The notes under the pieces: generated by a model
Told to the model about the DNA's origin: nothing
Database searches by the model: none
The model's input: only the letters and a program-made list of their open reading frames with translations
Source: Acidimicrobiaceae bacterium
GTDB taxonomy: Bacteria > Actinomycetota > Acidimicrobiia > Acidimicrobiales > RAAP-2
NCBI GenBank assembly: GCA_003141815.1
Contig: PLNQ01000063.1
Location: 1 to 44,921 of the forward strand
DNA length: 44,921 nt
Direction: 5' to 3'
Position numbers and translations under genes: made by a program
Part shown: piece after piece, positions 18,943 to 27,592 of the stretch
Layout of the letters: each line of letters begins with the position of its first letter
How positions within the stretch are numbered: position 1 is the stretch's first letter

Positions 18943-19475
18943 TTAACCAGCGCTGTTGAGTAGTCCCGCGTCGGTCGCCCAGTCCCAATGGATGTGTGCG
19001 TGATGCGCGTTGGCCCCGAGGACGCCCCCAATGGTTCCGTCGGCGCACCGTCGAGACGTTCGCCAATTTCGGCGTCCGAGAGCTCGGAGAGGAGACGCAG
19101 CGTCTCGCCGCGAGCCTCGGCCGTGAGGGCTACGACCTCCGAAAGCGAATCGCCGTGGTGGTCGCGCTGAAAAGCTTCGGTTCTCCCGTTCACGATCTTC
19201 ATGATCTGCTCTCGAGTTCGAACTTCGCCCTTGTCATCGGCGAGCAGTCCCACGGGATTTGGGTGTCCGGCCAACTGGCGACGGATCATCTGCACGAAGT
19301 CCCTTTGAACCAGCGCGAGGTGGGCGAAGTGATCGAGCGCGCACCAGGTGATCGACGAGTCGTGTTCGCTCTTCGTGAGCGGTCGACGTATCTGCTCCTC
19401 CGAGAGACCCTCGAAGGTCGTAAGCAGCCACGTGCGACTTTCGTTGAGTGACGTCTCAATATCGATTCTTTTCAC
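18943..19475 (-). CDS. DinB-superfamily protein, one-base frame break
   Basis: The N-terminal 140 residues read as a DinB/DUF664 four-helix protein with the first metal-site region CALDHFAHLALVQRDF. As written, the frame then runs into unrelated sequence and continues to 18693, across the neighbouring membrane-protein gene. Adding one base near 19041 shifts to a frame reading GGVLGANAHHAHIHWDW with a stop at 18943, giving 177 residues, the usual length, and restoring the second histidine cluster typical of DinB metal sites. Members act in thiol-dependent detoxification or are uncharacterised. Start GTG 19475 has TAGGAG upstream. Sequence error and recent decay cannot be separated. Confidence 0.75.
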
Positions 19476-19514
19476 ATGACTCCTACGACCGAAACCGAAC
19501 GCGTGGGGTCTTCG

Positions 19515-20546
19515 TTACTGCGTGGCGGGGTCGCGCCAAAGATCGATGCCGCCTTCGACGGCGTGTTCTTCAATGCGCGACAGCTCGTCGTCGCTGAAGG
19601 AAAGTGAATTGAGGGCGTCGAGGTTCTCGTCCAACTGACGGACACTGCTCGCGCCGATCAAGGCGGACGTGACACGCGGGTCGCGTAGCGCCCAGGCGAG
19701 TGCCAACTGTGAGAGCTTCTGACCCCGCTCTTGAGCGATGGCGTTCAGCGCGCGTACGTGCCCCAGATTCTCTTCACTCAACATCGACTTTTCGAGTGAC
19801 GTGCCAGCCTTCGAGGCCCGGGACCCCTCAGGGATGCCGCCGAGGTAACGGTCGGTGAGGAGGCCCTGCGCGAGAGGAGAGAAGGCAATACAACCCACAC
19901 CCTCTTCATCGAGCACGTCGAGCAGTCGTTTCTCTATCCATCGATTGAACATGGAGTACGAGGGCTGGTGGATGAGCAGTGGCGTGCCGAGGCGACCCAG
20001 AATGGAGATTGCCTCCTTCGTGCGTTCGTCCGAGTACGACGAGATGCCCACGTAGAGCGCCTTTCCTTGGCGTACGGCGTGGTCGAGAGCCCCCATTGTC
20101 TCTTCGAGTGGTGTGGTCGCGTCGAAGTGGTGATGGTAGAAGATGTCGACGTAGTCAACACCGAGTCGCTTGAGACTCTGATCGAGACTCGCGAGGAGGT
20201 ACTTGCGCGAACCCAGGTCGCCGTAGGGTCCGGGCCACATGTCCCAACCGGCTTTACTCGAGATGATCAGTTCGTCGCGGAGCGATCCGAAGTCTTCGCG
20301 CAGTATTCGTCCGAAGTTCGTCTCCGCGCTGCCGTAAGGCGGCCCGTAGTTGTTCGCGAGATCGAAGTGCGTGACCCCACGATCGAAAGCTCGTCGCAAC
20401 GTCGCGCGCTGAGTGTCGATCGAAACGTCGTCACCGAAGTTGTGCCAGAGACCGAGCGAAATGGCGGGAAGCATGATGCCGCTCCGACCGCATCGTCGGT
20501 ACGTCATGGTGTCGTAGCGGTCCGGGGACGCCAGATAGTTCGTCAT
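19515..20546 (-). CDS. Aldo/keto reductase, YghZ (L-glyceraldehyde-3-phosphate reductase)-like
   Basis: 343 residues. The catalytic tetrad fits Asp62 (FDLANNYG), Tyr67, Lys98 (IISSKAG) and a His in YHHHFD (138-140). The N-terminal MTYRRCGRSGIMLPAISLGL and the long first loops GPPYGSAETNFGRIL and GWDMWPGPYGDLGSRKYL are those of the YghZ/KvBeta branch. These cytoplasmic NADPH enzymes reduce small toxic aldehydes. TACCCT on the minus strand, six bases before the ATG, indicates a leaderless transcript. Confidence 0.92.
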   Translation of the reverse strand: MTNYLASPDRYDTMTYRRCGRSGIMLPAISLGLWHNFGDDVSIDTQRATLRRAFDRGVTHFDLANNYGPPYGSAETNFGRILREDFGSLRDELIISSKAGWDMWPGPYGDLGSRKYLLASLDQSLKRLGVDYVDIFYHHHFDATTPLEETMGALDHAVRQGKALYVGISSYSDERTKEAISILGRLGTPLLIHQPSYSMFNRWIEKRLLDVLDEEGVGCIAFSPLAQGLLTDRYLGGIPEGSRASKAGTSLEKSMLSEENLGHVRALNAIAQERGQKLSQLALAWALRDPRVTSALIGASSVRQLDENLDALNSLSFSDDELSRIEEHAVEGGIDLWRDPATQ

Positions 20547-20552
20547 GCTTTG

Positions 20553-20558
20553 AGGGTA
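20553..20558 (-). promoter_or_regulatory. -10 box of leaderless aldo/keto reductase gene
   Basis: TACCCT on the minus strand, six bases ahead of the ATG at 20546. Confidence 0.5.
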
Positions 20559-20702
20559 CCTTCCTTGTTCGTAAACTTCAATACGTTCACCCAGCGCTAC
20601 CTTCTTTATGGGGAACGTGCCGATCGGTCGTTCTCCGATGGTGATTGGTCTTCGAGAGGCGAATAGTTGGTGTCGCCAGAGCCGTCCGCGAAGCCGTTCT
20701 CG

Positions 20703-21731
20703 CTACTCGGCGCTTACGTCGATGAGAACCTTACCCACGGCGGCCCCTTCCACTCGGTCGTGGGCGTCGCCTGTGCGTTCGAGCGTGAAGCGAATGACGG
20801 GCAGTCCCGTGTCTGCTCCGATCGTGAGTGCGCCGTCGGCAGCGGCCGCCGAGACGGCGGCGATCGCCTGGTCCTTGGCCGCGGCCGGAACGGTGTAGAG
20901 AAGGACGAACTGGAGCCTCGTGTTCCTCGTCATGTGATCGCGCACTCGTAACGTCACTTCGTCACCACCGTTGGTGGCGTAGACCGCCACGGTCGCGCCC
21001 GGTGCGCAGACTGCCTTGTCGAGTTCTTGATTGGCGCCTAGGGATACTTCCACGACGAGGTCCACGCCGTTGGGAGCGAACGAACGAATAGTCGCCGACG
21101 CGTTCTCCTCCTTGTAGTTGACGACGTGGTCGGCGCCGGCCAATCGGGCGAGTTCGCCCTTCGCGGCACTACTCACGGTCGTGATCACTTTCGCGCCGGC
21201 CCACTTCGCGAGTTGGATCGCGGCGTGACCTACTGCTCCGGCTCCGCCCGCAACGAGGATCGTGCGGCCCACCAACGCGCCCGGTGAAAGTTGTGGTGGA
21301 AATCCTTCGGCGACGGTGAGGCATCGGTGCGCCGTGATTGCTGGAACCCCGAGACTGGCGCCGAGGTCCATGGACGCGTTGTCGGGAAGTGCCACGACGT
21401 GTCGCGCTGGCAAGACGACTTGCACTTGGGCCGTTCCGTTGGCGCGTTGCCAGGCGGCTTCCCAAAGCCATACTCGCTGGCCGACGCGCAGTTCATCGAC
21501 GCCCTCGCCGAGAGCCTCGACGACGCCCGCGCCGTCTTGGTTGGGGACGACCTCGGGGAACGCAAGGCCCTGGCCGGGGCTCGAACCCCGTCGCGACTTC
21601 CAGTCGGTTGGATTCACGCCAGAGACCACCACGCGAACTCGGACTTCGCCCGGTCCCGCTTCTGGTGTGGGGCGTTCGACGAGGTGGAGGACGTCGGAAT
21701 CACCGGTGAGCGAGTGCGCGATTGCTTTCAT
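20703..21731 (-). CDS. NADPH:quinone reductase-like MDR-family oxidoreductase
   Basis: 342 residues of the medium-chain dehydrogenase fold without zinc-binding cysteines. The N-terminal catalytic part has GEVRVRVVVSGVNPTDWK and PNQDGAGVVEALGEGV, and the Rossmann motif AGGAGAVGHAAIQLAKWAGA is at about 161-180. Quinone reductases of this type reduce quinones or enones with NADPH. TACTCT sits six bases ahead of the ATG on the minus strand, so it is probably leaderless. It lies 156 bases ahead of the aldo/keto reductase with its own promoter. Confidence 0.92.
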   Translation of the reverse strand: MKAIAHSLTGDSDVLHLVERPTPEAGPGEVRVRVVVSGVNPTDWKSRRGSSPGQGLAFPEVVPNQDGAGVVEALGEGVDELRVGQRVWLWEAAWQRANGTAQVQVVLPARHVVALPDNASMDLGASLGVPAITAHRCLTVAEGFPPQLSPGALVGRTILVAGGAGAVGHAAIQLAKWAGAKVITTVSSAAKGELARLAGADHVVNYKEENASATIRSFAPNGVDLVVEVSLGANQELDKAVCAPGATVAVYATNGGDEVTLRVRDHMTRNTRLQFVLLYTVPAAAKDQAIAAVSAAAADGALTIGADTGLPVIRFTLERTGDAHDRVEGAAVGKVLIDVSAE

Positions 21732-21737
21732 GAACCC

Positions 21738-21743
21738 AGAGTA
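21738..21743 (-). promoter_or_regulatory. -10 box of leaderless quinone reductase gene
   Basis: TACTCT on the minus strand, six bases ahead of the ATG at 21731. Confidence 0.5.
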
Positions 21744-21895
21744 TTGGACTTAGTCACGAGCCTGCCGTGGAATCGTTCATGAACACCGCACCGAGGGTCC
21801 ATGGTGTGAACGTTCCCGACGGGCTCGCTGCGACGGCGTTGCTGAGAAATGATCAGATCGAATCGCCAGCGCCGAGAAGATCTGACGGCGAACCG

Positions 21896-22297
21896 TCAGT
21901 CGCCCGACTGCATGACAACTTTGTCCGCGTGGACGCGATACTTGACGCGTACCTCGCCGTCGCGGCGATTCGGGTAGCTGTCGACACCTAGATACTTCTT
22001 CGCCAATGAGTCGATGTGCGCGTCGGCTCCCTCTTCGGTGGGCTCCGCCGTTCCACGAACCACGACCACGTTGTAGGGGTCGTCGGGGTCGACGATGGAG
22101 ATCGCGACCTGTCGGTTGTGCGAAAGGTTGACGGACTTCACACGATTCTTGGCGGTATTGAAGACGAGATCATCGCCGTCGAGATCAATCCACACGGGCG
22201 TGACCTGGGGACCACCATCGGCGTCGACCGTCGCGACGTTGGCGATGACGGGACGCTGGATGAGGGCGCGGGCCTTCTGGCTGAGTTGAGCGGTCAT
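21896..22297 (-). CDS. PPOX-class F420-dependent oxidoreductase (split barrel)
   Basis: 133 residues, a single split-barrel domain. ANVATVDADGGPQVTPVWID, LVFNTAKNRVKSVNLSHN and VAISIVDPDDPYNVVVVRG are the standard strands of the actinobacterial F420-binding PPOX group; VKYRVHADKVV closes the barrel. Such proteins reduce quinones or other small molecules with F420H2, or store the cofactor. Unlike many neighbours it has a strong ribosome site, AGGAGGA about eight bases before the ATG. Substrate unknown. Confidence 0.88.
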   Translation of the reverse strand: MTAQLSQKARALIQRPVIANVATVDADGGPQVTPVWIDLDGDDLVFNTAKNRVKSVNLSHNRQVAISIVDPDDPYNVVVVRGTAEPTEEGADAHIDSLAKKYLGVDSYPNRRDGEVRVKYRVHADKVVMQSGD

Positions 22298-22717
22298 GTA
22301 CTGTTCCTCCTTGGTTCAAATGGGATTCGGCGGCACTGTCGCGAGAACTCGCGGGTTCACGCTTGTGATCTGATGCGACCGACCCCGCGGACCGCGTGTT
22401 TCGCGAGTCGTGGGTTCATTTTAACTGTCGGTCTTGGACTCACGACAATGTTGGACCGATTGGCCACAGCGCCTCGTTTGTTGTCACGTTCATATGGGCC
22501 CCTCACCGATCAGGTCAGCCGACGATGCACGCACCCTGTCGCGCCACTCAGGCGGAGTACGCACCTCAGCGACAAAAGGCGTGAGGGCCCCGAGGCCAGA
22601 TGACGACGCTGAAATTAAACCGATCCACGTCCGCATTCAATGTATTTCCGTCACCGAAGTAGGCTGGTTGTGTCGTCACGTGAGCTAATCTTCTGGCGAA
22701 ATATCTAAGGTCCGGAC
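22298..22717. other. Intergenic region between divergent PPOX and nitronate monooxygenase genes
   Basis: 420 bases with no supported gene or RNA. The left end carries the PPOX ribosome site. At the right end TAATCT (about 22687) could be a -10 box and CTAAGG seven bases before the ATG serves the monooxygenase. The middle shows no repeat or convincing frame. Confidence 0.5.
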
Positions 22718-24169
22718 ATGACTCAGACCACTATCGTGCCCGAGACAAGAGTCCCGTGGCTGATTCAGGGTGGCATGGGCATCGCGATATCTGGTTGGCC
22801 ACTTGCTCGCGCCGTCGCGAGCGCCGGCCAACTCGGCGTGGTGTCGGGTACGGCGATTGACAACGTGTTCGTTCGTCGGCTCCAGGAGAATGGCGTCGAC
22901 GCCGACCTGCAAGCCGTCCTCGACCAATTTCCCTTACAGAGCGTCGTCGACGAGGTTCTCAGTGACTTCGCGTCGCGTCAGCGGAGCGCCTCGGAGCCTT
23001 TTCGCACTCTGCCCATGCTGACGCATCGAAGCACGGACCGATCGATCGATATCGTCGTGTTAGCGTCCTTCGTCGAAGTCGCCCTCGCCAAGATGGGCCA
23101 CGACGGCGACGTGGGCATCAACCTCTTGACGAAGGTCCAGATCCCGACGGCCGCGACCCTTTGTGGGGCCATCCTCGCCGGAGTTGACTATGTCGTGATG
23201 GGCGCCGGAGTGCCGACGCACATTCCCGGCGCGCTCGAACGTCTCAGCCTCGGCGAGCCCGTCGACCTCCCCCTCAGCGTGACGGGCGCGGGTAGTGACA
23301 ATCCCGCCACGTCGCTGCACTTCGATCCATCGCGCTACCTGGGATCACGGGTTCTCAAACGTCCACGGTTCCTCGGAATCGTGTCGTCGCACGTACTGGC
23401 GAACGCGCTCGCCAAGAGGAGTAACGGGCCCGTGGACGGTTTCGTGCTCGAGCGACCGGTGGCGGGAGGCCACAACGCCCCGCCGCGCGGTGACTTCGGG
23501 GTCGACGCCGACGGAAATCCCGAGTACGGGCCGAGAGACGTCGTTGACTTCGAGGCACTCGTCAATCTCAAGGTTCCGTTTTGGATCGGTGGCGGCGTCA
23601 CCTCGCCCCAAGACGTGAGAGACGCGATGTCACTCGGAGCGAGCGGTGTGCAGGTCGGGACGCTCTTCGCGTACTGCGACGAGTCGGGCATGGACCCGGC
23701 GCTGCGTCGCGAGGTACTCGACGAACTGAGGACGGGAACAGTCGACGTTCGAACGTCACTGCGCGCGTCGTCAACCGGTTACCCCTTCAAGGTCGCCTCC
23801 GTGAGCGGCACTATTTCTGACGCAAACGTCTACGACGAGAGAACTCGTAAGTGCGATCTGGGATACCTGCGCGAGCCCTACGTGAGGCCCGACGGTTCCG
23901 TGGGGTATCGATGTGCGGCCGAGCCAATCTCCGCCTACGTGAGAAAGGGCGGCTTGCCGGAGGCGACCGTCGACGTGACGTGTCTGTGCAACGGCTTGAT
24001 GGCCACCTGTGGTCTCGGTCAAGTGCGCTCGGACAGTCGTCGAGAGTCGGCCATCGTGACGAGTGGCGACTCCATTAACGACGTGCGGGAACTCCTCCAC
24101 GGACGCGATGGTTACAGCGCGCGCGACGTTATCGCGCACCTCGACGTGGCGAATATCGCGCCGTGTTGA
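22718..24169 (+). CDS. Nitronate monooxygenase / 2-nitropropane dioxygenase-family flavoprotein
   Basis: 483 residues, longer than the classical enzymes (about 350). The TIM barrel begins VPWLIQGGMGIAISGWPLAR; YVVMGAGVPTHIPG, ERPVAGGHNAPPRG with the usual active-site His, and WIGGGVTSPQDVRDAMSLGA, then GVQVGTLFA as the FMN phosphate site, follow in order. A Cys-rich C-terminal part (RCAAEPISAYVRKGG, CLCNGLMATCGLGQ) is typical of the longer subgroup. Known members oxidise alkyl nitronates with FMN; several longer relatives act in lipid or polyketide pathways, so the real substrate is open. The ribosome site is CTAAGG. It precedes a leaderless split-barrel gene by 35 bases. Confidence 0.85.
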   Translation: MTQTTIVPETRVPWLIQGGMGIAISGWPLARAVASAGQLGVVSGTAIDNVFVRRLQENGVDADLQAVLDQFPLQSVVDEVLSDFASRQRSASEPFRTLPMLTHRSTDRSIDIVVLASFVEVALAKMGHDGDVGINLLTKVQIPTAATLCGAILAGVDYVVMGAGVPTHIPGALERLSLGEPVDLPLSVTGAGSDNPATSLHFDPSRYLGSRVLKRPRFLGIVSSHVLANALAKRSNGPVDGFVLERPVAGGHNAPPRGDFGVDADGNPEYGPRDVVDFEALVNLKVPFWIGGGVTSPQDVRDAMSLGASGVQVGTLFAYCDESGMDPALRREVLDELRTGTVDVRTSLRASSTGYPFKVASVSGTISDANVYDERTRKCDLGYLREPYVRPDGSVGYRCAAEPISAYVRKGGLPEATVDVTCLCNGLMATCGLGQVRSDSRRESAIVTSGDSINDVRELLHGRDGYSARDVIAHLDVANIAPC

Positions 24170-24192
24170 CGACGGCACTTCGGCACCGGGTT

Positions 24193-24198
24193 TAGTCT
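24193..24198 (+). promoter_or_regulatory. -10 box of leaderless split-barrel gene
   Basis: TAGTCT, six bases ahead of the ATG at 24205, with TTGACG at 24166-24171 as a distant -35 candidate (21-base spacer, longer than optimal). Confidence 0.5.
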
Positions 24199-24204
24199 CG
24201 CCCC

Positions 24205-24627
24205 ATGATCGAAGAGATGTCTCCCGGCGAGATCAAGGAGTTCGTGCTCGAGCAAAAAGTTGGGCGGGTGGGTTGTCACGCCGAGGGTGAGACTTACGTC
24301 GTCCCGGTTATCTTTGCGTGGCACGACGACTGCATCTACGTGTACACGACGGAAGGTAAGAAGATTGAGATGATGCGCGCTAACGAGCAGATCTGCTTCG
24401 AAGTCGACGAATACCTGGCTGGCGGGCGATGGCGCAGTGTCATTGTCCAGGGATCGTATGAGGAGCTGCGAGGTGAAGAAGCTGGGCGCGCGCTCGAGAT
24501 CATCAGCGAACGATTCCAGTCGAGTTCTCCTCGCGCTGGCGACGACGATCGAAGCGCCGGTCGCGTACCGGTGGCGTTCCTCATTCGGGTCAAGGAAATC
24601 ACCGGTCGCAAGGTCGAGCGCGATTGA
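24205..24627 (+). CDS. Pyridoxamine 5'-phosphate oxidase-family split-barrel protein (NimA-like)
   Basis: 140 residues. KVGRVGCHAEGETYVVPVIF, CIYVYTTEGKKIEMMRANEQ and VDEYLAGGRWRSVIVQGSY are the strands of the flavin-binding split barrel of the NimA/Pyridox_ox_2 type. Relatives reduce nitro compounds or bind FMN with unknown role. It overlaps no neighbour; a leaderless promoter is visible inside the end of the monooxygenase region. It converges with the radical SAM gene, 16 bases apart. Confidence 0.85.
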   Translation: MIEEMSPGEIKEFVLEQKVGRVGCHAEGETYVVPVIFAWHDDCIYVYTTEGKKIEMMRANEQICFEVDEYLAGGRWRSVIVQGSYEELRGEEAGRALEIISERFQSSSPRAGDDDRSAGRVPVAFLIRVKEITGRKVERD

Positions 24628-24639
24628 GCTTCGTAGCTC
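24626..24639. terminator. Symmetric hairpin between convergent genes
   Basis: GAGCT-TCGT-AGCTC, a 5-bp stem with a four-base loop placed at the stop of the split-barrel gene and ahead of the opposing stop. Could act in both directions; no U run. Confidence 0.33.
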
Positions 24640-24643
24640 CTCG

Positions 24644-25786
24644 CTAGTGCGACGAATTGCTCACGAGTACGCACCCGGGATCGGATGCGAGAGGATTCTG
24701 GTAGGTGGCGTACGCGCGCGAACGAGAGCCGCCGCAGAGATCTGCGTGCTCGCAGCTCCTACACGGGCCGACGAAGTCCGCGCCACGTATCGAACGCAGA
24801 ACATCGTGGTCCCGGTACACATCGATGAGGTTGGAGTTACGAACGTTGCCGAGGGCGATGGGCAAGAAACCAGACGGATAGATGTCGCCGTTAGCCCCGA
24901 CAAAGATAATTCCCTTGCCGTCCCGTGTGGCCGCACTCGGTGCACGTATCGGCGCGGAGCTCGGACCCAGCAGCTTAAGAAGGCGCGAACGCAAGAACTC
25001 GTACGTCTCGCCGACCGCGTTAGGGTCACCTCCGGGGCCTTGGTGGTGTCGCTCGAGTGCGACGCGACGAAAGAACGGGGCTTCGACGGTTCGCACGCTA
25101 AAGCCGTATCGTGACGCGTTGACGAGGAAGTGGCACACCTCTTCGTTCACCGTCGCCGAAGTGGCTTCGATCTCGGAGCCACGACCCGTGGTGATGAGGA
25201 AAAACACCTCCCACACGTCGACCTTTAACTCGTGGAGCAGTTGAGCGACGTCGGCCAGTTCTCGAACGTTCGACGCCATGACGGTCGTGTTGATCTGCGT
25301 AGTGAAGCCGTGACGCTTCAGTTCAGCGATAGCGCGCAGCGTTGAGTCAAAGTGCCCGGTGACTCCACGAACTGCGTCGTGCGTCACAGCGTTCGCGCCG
25401 TCCAAGCTGAGTGAGGCACTCTTCACCCCCGCAAGTCGAAGTGCCGCAAGCGTTGACGGCGACAGCTTCTCGGTCACCGACGGCGCTATCGCGACGGGCA
25501 CGTTGAGCGAATGGGCGTAGCTGGCCAGTTCGACGATGTCGTCACGCATCAAGCAGTCCCCACCGGTGAGTATCAGTATCGGACGTGGCCGCCCGAGTGC
25601 CGCAATCGAGTCGATGAGTTCGACCCCTTCGCGTGTCGACAATTCGTCGGGACCGCCCGTGAGTTGCGCGTCGGCTCGACAGTGAAAACACGCCAACTGG
25701 CACGCCTTGGTCATCTCCCAAAAGACGAGTAGGGGTCGACGATCGAATTGCCCCCTCAACGAACCTTCGACGCTGACTTCCCTCAC
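24644..25786 (-). CDS. Radical SAM/SPASM-type protein (BA_1875/TIGR04053-like)
   Basis: 380 residues. The radical SAM cluster motif CQLACFHC gives Cys29, Cys33 and Cys36; TGGDCLMRDDIVELASYAH and SLSLDGANAVTHDAVRGV are the SAM-binding strands. The C-terminal part has GKGIIFVGANGDIYPSGFLP, then CRSCEHADLCGGSRSRAYA and a last Cys, an auxiliary iron-sulfur site as in SPASM proteins. The pattern recalls the NirJ/AhbD-related group and especially the uncharacterised BA_1875 family; this is from memory of the motifs. No peptide precursor or haem gene is seen nearby. GTG start with GAGG upstream. Confidence 0.85.
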   Translation of the reverse strand: MREVSVEGSLRGQFDRRPLLVFWEMTKACQLACFHCRADAQLTGGPDELSTREGVELIDSIAALGRPRPILILTGGDCLMRDDIVELASYAHSLNVPVAIAPSVTEKLSPSTLAALRLAGVKSASLSLDGANAVTHDAVRGVTGHFDSTLRAIAELKRHGFTTQINTTVMASNVRELADVAQLLHELKVDVWEVFFLITTGRGSEIEATSATVNEEVCHFLVNASRYGFSVRTVEAPFFRRVALERHHQGPGGDPNAVGETYEFLRSRLLKLLGPSSAPIRAPSAATRDGKGIIFVGANGDIYPSGFLPIALGNVRNSNLIDVYRDHDVLRSIRGADFVGPCRSCEHADLCGGSRSRAYATYQNPLASDPGCVLVSNSSH

Positions 25787-25949
25787 GCACTACCTCAATG
25801 TGTCGGGCCGCGAGATCATCTCGGCGGACTCATCATCATCCTAAGGAGCGCTCACTAAGGACAAAGGTCCCGTTTTCGAAAGAATTTGTCGAAGTGTCGA
25901 GCGTGAACTTGGGTCGTGGAGACTGAGTGGGCCGAATCCTCACGCAAAC

Positions 25950-25986
25950 GAACGGGGAGCGCGAAGAACTGGGTTCGGTCCCGTTC
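25950..25986 (-). terminator. Inverted repeat downstream of the second MFS gene
   Basis: GAACGGG and CCCGTTC form a 7-bp stem with a 23-base interior that holds further pairing (GAAC/GTTC). It lies 10 bases beyond the MFS stop on the minus strand. No U run. Confidence 0.38.
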
Positions 25987-25996
25987 GCCGTGAACT

Positions 25997-27499
25997 CTAA
26001 AACTCGGCCGCCAAGAGTTCGCTGTGGTCCATTTCCGACTCCAACGATGGAGAAGCCTGCGCTTCGACCACTCCCTTAGCGGGAGCGCGTAACAGGACCA
26101 AGGTGACGATCAAACCCATCGCCGCCAAGATCGCGCCGATGAGAAACGTCACGTGGTAGCCCGCGACCAAGGCAGACGCTTGGCTTTGGCCTTCGGCGAC
26201 GAGTGAGGTCGTCTTGCTCGCGGCGAGCGTTCCAAAGATAGCGAGACCAATCGACGAGGCAAGCCACATCGAGACGTTCACAATGCCCGAGGCGAGTCCG
26301 GCGTCGTTCTTGGGAACGTCGGCCATCGCAATCGTGAGGAGCGGCACCGCTGAGATACTCATCCCCATGCCGAGGAGGAGAAACGCCGGCAGTATCGACA
26401 CGAAGTAGTTAGCGTGAACGGGGGTTCGCGACAAGAGCAAGAGCCCAATGATGGCCGCCGACATGCCAGGGACGAGGAGCTTCATCGGACCGAAGCGAAT
26501 GAGGAGACGACTCGTGAGACCGAGCGACATCACGGCCATGGCGAGGGTCATGGGCAGGAAGGCGATGCCAGTGCGCAGCGGTGCGTAACCGAGGACCTTC
26601 TCTAGGTACAGCGCACCAAAGAAGAAGACCGCGAACATTGCCGCGAACGTGAGACCGCGCACGACGCTGGAGGCGGTCAAGCTACGAAGCTTCATGATCC
26701 GCAGCGGCATGATGGGCTTCGCGACGCGTGACTCGAGCACGAGGAACGCGCTCATTAACACGACCGAGACGGCGCCAAAGCCCAGGGTGTGTACCGACAG
26801 CCAGCCGTAGCTGGAGGCCTTTACGACCGCGTAGATACCAATGACGAGCGACGTCGTCATCAGCAAGGATCCCGTCACGTCGAGACCATGGCGAACGCCG
26901 AGTCCGGCGTTCTCCTTGATGAGCACGGAACCCAAAAAGAAGGTGAGGATGCCGATTGGGACGTTGATCACGAAGATCCAGTGCCAGTTGACGGCCTGGG
27001 TGAGTACGCCACCAACCAAGAGGCCGATCGATCCACCGCCGACGGCGACGAACATGTAGGCACTCATGGCCTTGGCGCGCTCGGTGGCTCCGGTGAACTC
27101 CGTGACGATGATCGCGACGATCACCGAGGTCGAGACGGCGCCGCCGATGCCTTGGACGAAGCGAGCAGCGATCAACATGGCTTGACTCGTTGCCACGGCG
27201 CACACCAGTGAAGAGAGCGTGAAGATAGCCACGCCACTTAGAAAGACCTTCTTCCGTCCGAGCAAGTCACCGAGGCGTCCCGCGAGCAAGAGAAAACTAC
27301 CAAAAGCGATGAGATACGCGTCGACGACCCAGGTTAGGTTCGACTGGGAGAAGTGGAGATCGTGCTGAATTGAAGGCAACGCCACGTTGACGATGGACCC
27401 GTCCAGGGCGTTCATGAGCATGGCGAGACACACGACGATGAGGGCAATCCAGCGCCGCTTATCGATTGTTCCTGATGAGGGGCTGGACGAAACTGACAT
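25997..27499 (-). CDS. DHA2-family MFS exporter (14 TM)
   Basis: 500 residues from ATG 27499, chosen because CGGAGGAC lies about nine bases upstream; the open frame continues to 27604 but that part is the divergent promoter. Helix 1 has MNALDGSIVNVALPSI, loop 2-3 GRLGDLLGRKKVFL, and helix 5 GGGSIGLLVGGVLTQ in the motif C place. EmrB/QacA-type proton antiporters export drugs or metabolites. It is divergent from a MarR gene with an 80-base GATA-rich region between, so control by that MarR is likely. It is only distantly like the other DHA2 exporter in the window. Confidence 0.92.
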   Translation of the reverse strand: MSVSSSPSSGTIDKRRWIALIVVCLAMLMNALDGSIVNVALPSIQHDLHFSQSNLTWVVDAYLIAFGSFLLLAGRLGDLLGRKKVFLSGVAIFTLSSLVCAVATSQAMLIAARFVQGIGGAVSTSVIVAIIVTEFTGATERAKAMSAYMFVAVGGGSIGLLVGGVLTQAVNWHWIFVINVPIGILTFFLGSVLIKENAGLGVRHGLDVTGSLLMTTSLVIGIYAVVKASSYGWLSVHTLGFGAVSVVLMSAFLVLESRVAKPIMPLRIMKLRSLTASSVVRGLTFAAMFAVFFFGALYLEKVLGYAPLRTGIAFLPMTLAMAVMSLGLTSRLLIRFGPMKLLVPGMSAAIIGLLLLSRTPVHANYFVSILPAFLLLGMGMSISAVPLLTIAMADVPKNDAGLASGIVNVSMWLASSIGLAIFGTLAASKTTSLVAEGQSQASALVAGYHVTFLIGAILAAMGLIVTLVLLRAPAKGVVEAQASPSLESEMDHSELLAAEF

Positions 27500-27547
27500 T
27501 AACGAAGTCCTCCGTTGGTAGGGTGGAGCCACTGGACGATGTATCTT

Positions 27548-27592
27548 TATCATCTCGATAGCGATATAATCATGATAGCATGAATATCGATA
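27548..27592. promoter_or_regulatory. GATA-rich divergent promoter/operator
   Basis: TATCAT (27548-27553) and ATGATA (27572-27577) are inverted copies 18 bases apart, around TATAAT at 27565-27570. GATA occurs at 27557, 27563, 27574 and 27589, and TATCGATA at 27585-27592 is a perfect palindrome inside the MarR coding start. TATAAT is nine bases before the MarR ATG, giving a leader of zero to three bases. The symmetry would suit a MarR dimer controlling both directions. Confidence 0.5.

Noticed and set aside
21576-21590. A GGGGCTCGAACCCCG stretch that looks like a tRNA T-arm.
   Set aside because: It lies inside the quinone reductase gene in a conserved part of the protein, and no acceptor stem, D-arm or anticodon arm can be folded around it.
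22016-22603. 195-codon plus-strand frame across the PPOX gene and the following gap.
   Set aside because: Its first half is antisense to the split-barrel gene and its second half has no recognisable or coding-like pattern.
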